The notes below the pieces were generated by a model. The model did not search any database and was not told where the DNA came from. It saw only the letters and a list, made by a program, of their open reading frames with translations. Shown in pieces: positions 59,068 to 64,000 of a stretch of 64,000 nt of DNA. Source of the DNA: an uncultured Collinsella sp. (GTDB lineage: Bacteria > Actinomycetota > Coriobacteriia > Coriobacteriales > Coriobacteriaceae); NCBI GenBank assembly GCA_902479075.1, contig CABSNK010000004.1, positions 1 to 64,000 of the forward strand, given 5' to 3'. Made by a program: the position numbers and the translations under genes. Each line of letters begins with the position of its first letter. The first letter of the stretch is position 1.

Positions 59068-59547
59068 ATGGAGTTGAAGATTTCGATCGTGACGTGCTCG
59101 GATACGCGCGATTTTGCGCAGGACGAGGCGGGTGCCGCGCTCGAGGAACTTATCGAGGCGCAGGGATGGACGGTCGCCTCGCATGTGGTCGTGCGCGACG
59201 ACGTCAGCGAAATCGGTGATGCCATTGTGGAAGCCGCCGATGCGTGCCACGCCAATGTCGTGCTCACCTGTGGCGGCACGGGGCTTTCGATGCGCGACGT
59301 GACACCCGAGGCGACGCGTGCCGTCTGCGACCGCGATGTGCCGGGTATTGCAGAGGCAATCCGTGCGTATTCCATGACCAAGACACGCCGCGCTATGCTC
59401 TCGCGCGCCGTGTGCATGCAGCGTGGGTATACACTTGTCATCAACTTTCCGGGATCTACGAAAGCGGCCCGCGAAAGCTGGGAGGCCGTGAGCGACCAGC
59501 TGGAGCATGCGGCCCAAATGACGGCGGGCGGCGGGCACGCCAAATAA
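59068..59547 (+). CDS. moaB: molybdopterin adenylyltransferase-type protein (MoaB/Mog)
   Basis: A 159-residue MoaB/Mog-fold protein, which adenylates molybdopterin before metal insertion. Motifs are VLTCGGTGLSMRDVTPEAT near residue 66 and the late TLVINFPGSTKAARESW. The frame opens upstream inside moeA, but AGGGGGA fits ATG 59068 (MELKISIVTC). It lies 10 bp after moeA and is surely co-transcribed. Confidence 0.92.
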   Translation: MELKISIVTCSDTRDFAQDEAGAALEELIEAQGWTVASHVVVRDDVSEIGDAIVEAADACHANVVLTCGGTGLSMRDVTPEATRAVCDRDVPGIAEAIRAYSMTKTRRAMLSRAVCMQRGYTLVINFPGSTKAARESWEAVSDQLEHAAQMTAGGGHAK

Positions 59548-59638
59548 GCGGTTTACCTGCGGCGGGGCGACCTGAACGGCTGCTCCGCCTTTGTTTTCCG
59601 CCGAAGCGACGCCAAGGTGTATGGCAACTCGAAACTAT

Positions 59639-59679
59639 ATTCTCTGGCGAGAATAATTTCTCACTATCATTATTCTCGC
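59639..59679 (+). promoter_or_regulatory. operator-like ATTCTC/GAGAAT cluster upstream of modA
   Basis: A perfect 11-bp inverted repeat GCGAGAATAAT/ATTATTCTCGC (59647-59657/59669-59679) with 11-bp spacer overlaps a second palindrome ATTCTC-TGGC-GAGAAT (59639-59654). It ends 5 bp before a perfect -10, TATAAT at 59685-59690, and covers the -35 position. A molybdate- or metal-responsive repressor site is the natural guess, but the sequence does not match the E. coli ModE box. Confidence 0.6.
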
Positions 59680-59684
59680 AGAAG

Positions 59685-59690
59685 TATAAT
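59685..59690 (+). promoter_or_regulatory. modA promoter -10
   Basis: TATAAT, 60 bp before the modA ATG, with no recognisable -35; the expected -35 lies inside the inverted-repeat operator. Confidence 0.6.
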
Positions 59691-59750
59691 CTGATTGCAG
59701 ATTAAAGCCCGCGGTGGGGTACCCGGGCACAAGATCCGAAAGGGTTGAAC

Positions 59751-60623
59751 ATGTTCGATATGGTTTCTCGCCGCGGATTCGTCTCGCTTTCTGCTGTCGC
59801 CGCTGCCGGTCTTGGGCTTGCCGGCTGCTCGAGCAACAAGGCGTCCGAGCCGGCCGGATCTGTTACCGGTTCTGCTAAGGCATCTTCCAAGAAAGCTGTC
59901 GAGCTTCAGGTCTTTGCTGCCAACTCACTTGAGAAGGCCCTTCCCGAGGTCCAGGAGCTCTACACCGACCAGACCGGTACCACGTTTGCCGACACGCAGT
60001 TTAAGGCCTCCGGCGACCTTGTCGAGCAGATGCGTGCCGGTGCCACGGTTGACGTACTCATCACGGCCTCCAAGGGCACCATGGACGACGCCGAGGCCGC
60101 CGGACTCATCGATGCCGACACCCGTGAGGATATGTTCGTCAACGACCTTGTGATCATTCGAGCCGAGGGCTCCGACACCAAGGTCGAGGTCATCGACGAC
60201 GTCGCGAATCTGGACGGCAAGATCGCCATTGGCGACGCCAAGACCGTTCCCGCCGGCAAGTACGCCAACCAGGCCCTGGCCTCCGTGGGCCTCTACACCG
60301 GCACCGAGGGCGACGACGGCGAGTATGCTCCCGAGATCGCCGACAAGGTCGCGCTGGCCGACAAAGTTGGTACCGCCGCCGCCTATGTGTCCACAGGCGA
60401 CTGCGTGGCCGGTTTTGTCTACAGCTCTGACATCTTCCGCTACGACGGCATCGAGGAGGCCTTCGTGTGCCCCGAGGATTCGCACAAGCCCATCGTGTAT
60501 CCGGGCGCTGTCGCCGATGGCTCCGAGCATGCCGACGAGGCCAAGGCGTTCATCGACTTCTGCCTGACCAACAAGAAAGCTCAGAAGATTTGGGCTAAGT
60601 ACGGCTTTGAGCTTTCCGCGTAG
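59751..60623 (+). CDS. modA: molybdate ABC transporter substrate-binding lipoprotein ModA
   Basis: ModA binds molybdate (or tungstate) outside the cell. The start MFDMVSRRGFVSLSAVAAAG has a twin-arginine-like SRRGFV, and LAGC is a lipobox, so it is exported and lipid-anchored. The family pattern is visible as FAANSLEKALPEV, FKASGDLVEQMRAGATVDVLI and DAKTVPAGKYANQAL. Length is 290 aa. ATG 59751 has AAAGGG at 6-nt spacing; TTG 59745 is too close. Confidence 0.92.
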   Translation: MFDMVSRRGFVSLSAVAAAGLGLAGCSSNKASEPAGSVTGSAKASSKKAVELQVFAANSLEKALPEVQELYTDQTGTTFADTQFKASGDLVEQMRAGATVDVLITASKGTMDDAEAAGLIDADTREDMFVNDLVIIRAEGSDTKVEVIDDVANLDGKIAIGDAKTVPAGKYANQALASVGLYTGTEGDDGEYAPEIADKVALADKVGTAAAYVSTGDCVAGFVYSSDIFRYDGIEEAFVCPEDSHKPIVYPGAVADGSEHADEAKAFIDFCLTNKKAQKIWAKYGFELSA

Positions 60624-60691
60624 TGCGGCTTGGCGTGATAATTCCATCGTTTTGTGTTTCACTCCGTCCTTGTATTCGCTTGGAGCTTTTC

Positions 60692-62134
60692 GTGCTTAAT
60701 AGATTCCGCATGCTTGTCGCCTGTGCTTTGGCCTTCGCGCTTTGCTGTGTGCCGGGATTTGCGTTGGCTGGGGATGCTGAGGACGGGGCCCAGGTTGCTG
60801 CGACCGCTCATGGGCTTTCCTATGGGATCGAGGGTTTTGAGCGGTTGGCCAAGGGGACCGCTCGTGCCATGGAAGGCCAGCCTGAGGGCTACCGGTTTCC
60901 CGTTGACGAGGACGTGGACCTTGTGGTGGCGCCTGCTGCCGATCGCGTTGTGGTGTGGATATCGCCCAAGGCGGTCGAGAAGTTTGGATTGGATCCGCAG
61001 GACAACGAGTGCGTATCGGGTCTCAAGGCCCTCGTCTGTGAGCTCGACAGCGCAAACTGCATGGGAGGTGCGCAGCTGGGGGATATGGATCTTCCTTGGT
61101 ATGTCACGGCGGAAACAACGTTTGATGCCGGCGGGTATACCTATGGCTTTGACGAGCACGGTGCGGATGGGGACCGCTATGTGGTGATTGCATCAGCCTC
61201 AGGTGATGCCAAGGGCGGCGCGCGTTGGCTTGATAGCGCTCAAATGGTTGAGGCATCGTCTGTCGTGTTGCGGGATGAGCAGGGGCCCTTGACCTCTCTG
61301 GTCTCCTTTTTGGGCGACATCGACTATCGCCCGTTTTGGGTGTCCATAAAAACGAGCGGCCTTGCCCTGCTGATCTCCGTTGCGCTGGGCTTGTTCGCCG
61401 CGTGGAAGACTATGGGTACCTCGAGTCGTATCAAGGGCCTGCTCGATTCGGTCTTTACGATTCCTATGGTGCTGCCGCCCACGGTCTGCGGCTTTCTGCT
61501 CCTCATGCTGTTTGGCCGCTCGACCGGGGTCGGTCGGTGGCTTATCGCGCATGGCGTCTCGATCGTCTTTACGTGGCCCGCGGCGGTGATATCTGCCGTG
61601 GTGGTGTCGTTTCCCCTGGTCTACCGCACGGCGCTCGGTGCCTTTGAGAGCCTCGATACGCAGATGCTCGACGCCGCGCGAACCTTGGGATGGTCCGAAC
61701 GTCGCATCTTTGCCAAGCTCATGATGCCGCTCGGCTGGCCCTCCATCGCCGCCGGCACGGTGCTCGCCTTCGCGCGTGCCATGGGCGAGTTTGGCTGCAC
61801 CCTGTTCTTTGCGGGCAACTACGCCGGCATTACCCAGACCATTCCCATCGCCATCTACTTTGAGTGGATGGGGGGCAACACGTCGGTAGCCCTCTTTTGG
61901 GTCGTGGTCGTAATTGCGTTCAGCTTCCTGGTCATTCTGTTCATCAATATGTACACCGCTCATTCGCAAAAGTATCGCGAGCGGGGCCTTTCCCGTGCGG
62001 AGCGCAAGCAGGCCAAGCAGCTGGGTGGCCAGGCCGATTCGCTCGACCCAGTCGGCGGCGATGCGCTGCGTATCGATCGCGAGGCGCTGGCCGAGCTCAT
62101 GCGCGATGACGCCGTCTCGAAGGGAGGTCGATAG
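60692..62134 (+). CDS. modB: molybdate ABC permease ModB with extra exported N-terminal domain
   Basis: The C-terminal part (from about residue 211) is a normal ModB permease with about five to six membrane segments and an EAA loop (DAARTLGWSERRIFAKLMMP). Ahead of it lies a unique region: a signal-like segment (residues 1-30, ending PGFALA) and about 180 residues of exported, Cys-containing sequence I cannot assign. A 45-residue charged tail follows the last segment. Ordinary ModB has about 225 residues; this has 480. GGAG 6 nt before GTG 60692 sets the start. The domain may be an additional binding or regulatory module. Confidence 0.85.
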   Translation: MLNRFRMLVACALAFALCCVPGFALAGDAEDGAQVAATAHGLSYGIEGFERLAKGTARAMEGQPEGYRFPVDEDVDLVVAPAADRVVVWISPKAVEKFGLDPQDNECVSGLKALVCELDSANCMGGAQLGDMDLPWYVTAETTFDAGGYTYGFDEHGADGDRYVVIASASGDAKGGARWLDSAQMVEASSVVLRDEQGPLTSLVSFLGDIDYRPFWVSIKTSGLALLISVALGLFAAWKTMGTSSRIKGLLDSVFTIPMVLPPTVCGFLLLMLFGRSTGVGRWLIAHGVSIVFTWPAAVISAVVVSFPLVYRTALGAFESLDTQMLDAARTLGWSERRIFAKLMMPLGWPSIAAGTVLAFARAMGEFGCTLFFAGNYAGITQTIPIAIYFEWMGGNTSVALFWVVVVIAFSFLVILFINMYTAHSQKYRERGLSRAERKQAKQLGGQADSLDPVGGDALRIDREALAELMRDDAVSKGGR

Positions 62135-62137
62135 GCC

Positions 62138-63208
62138 ATGTCGCTTGTCCTGGATATCAAAAAGCGCTTTCCGGGGTTTATGCTCGACATGCAGCTTGAG
62201 GCCGGCGAGGAGCGTGTGGCGCTGCTGGGCGCCTCGGGTTGTGGCAAGAGCTGTACACTGCGCTGCATTGCCGGTGTGGAGACCCCCGACGAGGGGAAGA
62301 TCGTCGTCAACGGCGTGACCTTTTTTGACTCGGCGGCGGGCATCAACCTGTCGCCCCAGGAGCGCAAGTGTGCCCTGCTGTTCCAAAACTATCAGCTGTT
62401 TCCCAACATGACGGTGGCCGATAACGTGTGCGCTGGCGTTGAGGGTGCAGGCGACGCCGCGGCGCGCAAGCAACTTGCCGAGCGCTACCTGAGTATCTTT
62501 GGACTGGCCGACTTTGCCGACCGCTATCCCGCGCGCCTCTCGGGCGGCCAGCAGCAGCGCGTGGCGCTCGCCCGCATGGTAGCGGCGCACCCGGGCATCT
62601 TTATGTTCGACGAGCCCATGAGTGCGCTCGATGCGTACCTCAAGAGCGCCCTCGAGCAGAACATGCTCGACCTGTTCGATGTATGCAACCGCACCGTGCT
62701 CTACGTGAGTCACGATATCGACGAGGCGTGCCGTCTGTGCGAGCGCATCTGCGTGATGCACAACGGGCATGTTGAGGAGATCGGCTCCATCGAGGACGTG
62801 GTTCGCCGTCCGCAGACGCTGGCGGCGCTGCGTCTGACGGGGTGCAAGAACACAAGCCGGGCGCGCAAGATTGGCGACGAAGAAGTTGAGGCCCTCGACT
62901 GGGGCATGACCTTTAACGTGGGTCGCGAGGTTCCCGATGACGTGGCATATCTGGGTATTCGTGCGAGCTACTTCCATGTGGACAACCGTGCCGAGCGGGG
63001 TCGCAACAGCTACGATTTGCACGTGGCGCGCGTGAGCGATTCGCGTTTTGAGCGCCTGGTGCTGTTGGATGCGCCGCGGGCCGATGCGCCCACGCGTCTG
63101 CAGTGGAAGGTCAACAAAGTGGGCATGCCTGTCGACGAGCTACCGCAAGCAGGCGAGACGCTGCGCATGCATTTTGATGCCAGCAGGATCCATTTGGTTT
63201 GTCGATAG
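62138..63208 (+). CDS. modC: molybdate ABC transporter ATPase ModC
   Basis: ModC drives molybdate uptake. Walker A is GASGCGKSC (Cys in place of the usual Thr), the Q-loop lies in LLFQNYQLFPNMTV, the signature is LSGGQQQRVALARM, Walker B IFMFDEPMSALD, and the switch His VSHDIDEA. The C-terminal 120 residues replace a standard Mop domain with a divergent one. Length is 356 aa. It starts 3 bp after modB. Confidence 0.92.
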   Translation: MSLVLDIKKRFPGFMLDMQLEAGEERVALLGASGCGKSCTLRCIAGVETPDEGKIVVNGVTFFDSAAGINLSPQERKCALLFQNYQLFPNMTVADNVCAGVEGAGDAAARKQLAERYLSIFGLADFADRYPARLSGGQQQRVALARMVAAHPGIFMFDEPMSALDAYLKSALEQNMLDLFDVCNRTVLYVSHDIDEACRLCERICVMHNGHVEEIGSIEDVVRRPQTLAALRLTGCKNTSRARKIGDEEVEALDWGMTFNVGREVPDDVAYLGIRASYFHVDNRAERGRNSYDLHVARVSDSRFERLVLLDAPRADAPTRLQWKVNKVGMPVDELPQAGETLRMHFDASRIHLVCR

Positions 63209-63219
63209 CGCCGGGTAAT

Positions 63220-63255
63220 GCCGTCGGGGATATAAGCCTCGGCGGCTTTGTTTTT
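63220..63255 (+). terminator. terminator after modC
   Basis: GCCGTCGGGG pairs with CCTCGGCGGC (with wobbles) around GATATAAG-type loop, followed by TTTGTTTTT. Confidence 0.75.
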
Positions 63256-63342
63256 GCCGTTCGTCGAATGGGGAATGACAAACTCTTATCAAGCAAGATA
63301 ATTATTTATTAAACGTCGGTACACGACGTTGTCGTACGAATG

Positions 63343-63392
63343 TCAACGGTGTTCGCATGGTCGATGACCGTTGATATAGTTGACCTCAACTG
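63343..63392 (+). promoter_or_regulatory. TCAAC/GTTGA operator cluster over a candidate promoter
   Basis: TCAACGGT (63343-63350) and ACCGTTGA (63367-63374) form a perfect inverted repeat flanking a promoter candidate TTCGCA (63352-63357) / TATAGT (63375-63380, 17-bp spacer). AGTTGACCTCAACT (63379-63392) is a second palindrome at the start-site region. Four half-sites around one promoter suggest a dimeric repressor. Confidence 0.5.
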
Positions 63393-63410
63393 GTTAAGGA
63401 GGGTGCGCAC

Positions 63411-63479
63411 ATGCCGCAGACGACATACATTCGCCGCGTTGCCGCGCGCGCCCTGTATATGGCTCGGAGCCGCATATGA
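63411..63479 (+). CDS. arginine-rich 22-residue leader peptide candidate
   Basis: A strong Shine-Dalgarno (TTAAGGAGGG) precedes ATG-initiated MPQTTYIRRVAARALYMARS plus RI and TGA. Five of 22 residues are Arg. A 7-bp hairpin GGAGCCG/CGGCTCC (63466-63472/63493-63499) covers the last Arg-Ser-Arg codons, as in the argG leader. It lies 160 nt before the dehydratase-family gene. Whether it is a regulatory uORF or a fortuitous frame cannot be decided here. Confidence 0.45.
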   Translation: MPQTTYIRRVAARALYMARSRI

Positions 63480-63638
63480 GCGGGTATGTTCACGGCTCCG
63501 GGAGAGACGACGCACAACTAAATAATCGACCGCAAAGCAGGTTCCCTAAAATTCCGGGCTTGAGCACGGCTGGGCAATCGCCGTCCGTCGTGCATCGATA
63601 CCGTTGTTATCCGATTTTGGTTCGAGAGGGGAACCGTC

Positions 63639-64000
63639 ATGGCTGAAGAATTTGATTTCCATCCGATGTGGGAGAGCCTCGGCATGAATCTTGCCGACCA
63701 CGACATGCTGCTGGGCGCCGTGGGCCAGATGTACGGTGATATGTTCCTGACGCAGAACAATCGCCCCAAGTCCACGTCCTACCTGGATTTTGTCGCCACC
63801 AACATCCACAGCGGCCGTATTAAGGAGATGCTCGACAAGAAGGAGGCCGGCGAGGCCACCAAGATCGTCGGTTCGTTCTGCGTGTACGTGCCCGAGGGGA
63901 TCGTACTTGCCTGTGACGGTATTCCCGTGGGCCTGTGCTCGGGTGCCGATTGGGCAACCGACAAGGTCGAGGAGCATCTGCCGCGCAACACCTGTCCGCT
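63639..64000 (+). CDS. 2-hydroxyacyl-CoA dehydratase / double-cubane protein family, partial
   Basis: The N-terminal 120 residues of a gene cut by the window end. The start MAEEFDFHPMWESLGMN is followed by a family core VGSFCVYVPEGIVLACDGIPVG and LPRNTCP, typical of HgdB/FldBC-type subunits and the related double-cubane iron-sulfur proteins, which perform difficult reductions in anaerobes. The Cys in NTCP is a cluster ligand in the family. GAGAGGGGA precedes ATG 63639. Substrate is unknown. Confidence 0.8.
   Translation, partial: MAEEFDFHPMWESLGMNLADHDMLLGAVGQMYGDMFLTQNNRPKSTSYLDFVATNIHSGRIKEMLDKKEAGEATKIVGSFCVYVPEGIVLACDGIPVGLCSGADWATDKVEEHLPRNTCP

Larger units (their letters stand above)
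63209..63638 (+). other. regulatory intergenic region ahead of the dehydratase-family gene
   Basis: This 430-bp gap holds the modC terminator, an AT-rich stretch (63290-63315), a TCAAC/GTTGA operator-like cluster with a promoter, a 22-codon leader frame and a hairpin over its end, then about 140 bp with no further feature before the next Shine-Dalgarno. Confidence 0.6.

Overview
The window is one contiguous stretch of a GC-rich bacterial chromosome with dense, mostly + strand genes and clear Shine-Dalgarno sites. Gene content and order (mraZ-to-ftsZ cluster followed by pgeF, yggS, sepF, yggT and divIVA, with SepF and a DivIVA/Wag31-type protein) indicate an actinobacterium. The protein style, the anaerobe-type enzymes (L-cysteine desulfidase, 2-hydroxyacyl-CoA dehydratase family) and the intergenic hairpin families point to the Coriobacteriia, most likely Collinsella. 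That genus assignment is an inference from memory, not a database result.

Layout. 1-15.6 kb: division and cell wall cluster mraZ-rsmH-ftsL-ftsI-murF-mraY-murD-ftsW-murG-murC-murB-ftsQ-ftsZ, closed by a strong terminator. 15.8-21.1 kb: pgeF translationally coupled to a complete high-affinity phosphate system pstSCAB-phoU, which sits between pgeF and the distal division genes. 21.2-23.8 kb: yggS-sepF-yggT-divIVA. 23.9-26.5 kb (- strand): nitroreductase, a PhoU-like DUF47 protein and a Pit phosphate permease. 26.7-29.8 kb: a small unknown protein, a Bax-inhibitor-1 family membrane protein, a PARG-like TIGR02452 protein and a GDSL hydrolase. 30.1-32.6 kb (- strand): thiD and thiC with a TPP riboswitch. 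32.7-39.5 kb: a small membrane protein, yaaA, an M18 aminopeptidase, polA and a HAD phosphatase. 39.7-43.3 kb: argG and argH behind a candidate arginine leader-peptide attenuator. 43.6-47.5 kb: ndk, rpiB, an L-cysteine desulfidase and a HAD hydrolase. 47.6-50.9 kb: rpsA, RNase P RNA, a YigZ protein and a C_GCAxxG_C_C protein. 51-57.6 kb: metY, an MFS exporter, xpt, a GGQ release-factor-like protein, a diacylglycerol-kinase-like protein and a CLC antiporter. 57.8-63.2 kb: a molybdenum block (moeA, moaB, modA, an enlarged modB, modC). The window ends inside a 2-hydroxyacyl-CoA dehydratase family gene.

The genes form a few functional blocks: peptidoglycan precursor synthesis and septation; phosphate uptake, present twice as Pst and Pit; thiamine and arginine synthesis with RNA-based control; and molybdate import plus cofactor assembly. 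The most unusual signals are non-coding: a 24-codon arginine-rich leader upstream of argG with mutually exclusive hairpins, a two-copy structured element with compensating base-pair changes (46352-46450 and 49501-49599), a regular array of six 14-bp boxes forming three hairpins (29869-30082), and several operator-like repeat clusters. No tRNA, rRNA, CRISPR array, insertion sequence or prophage was recognised.
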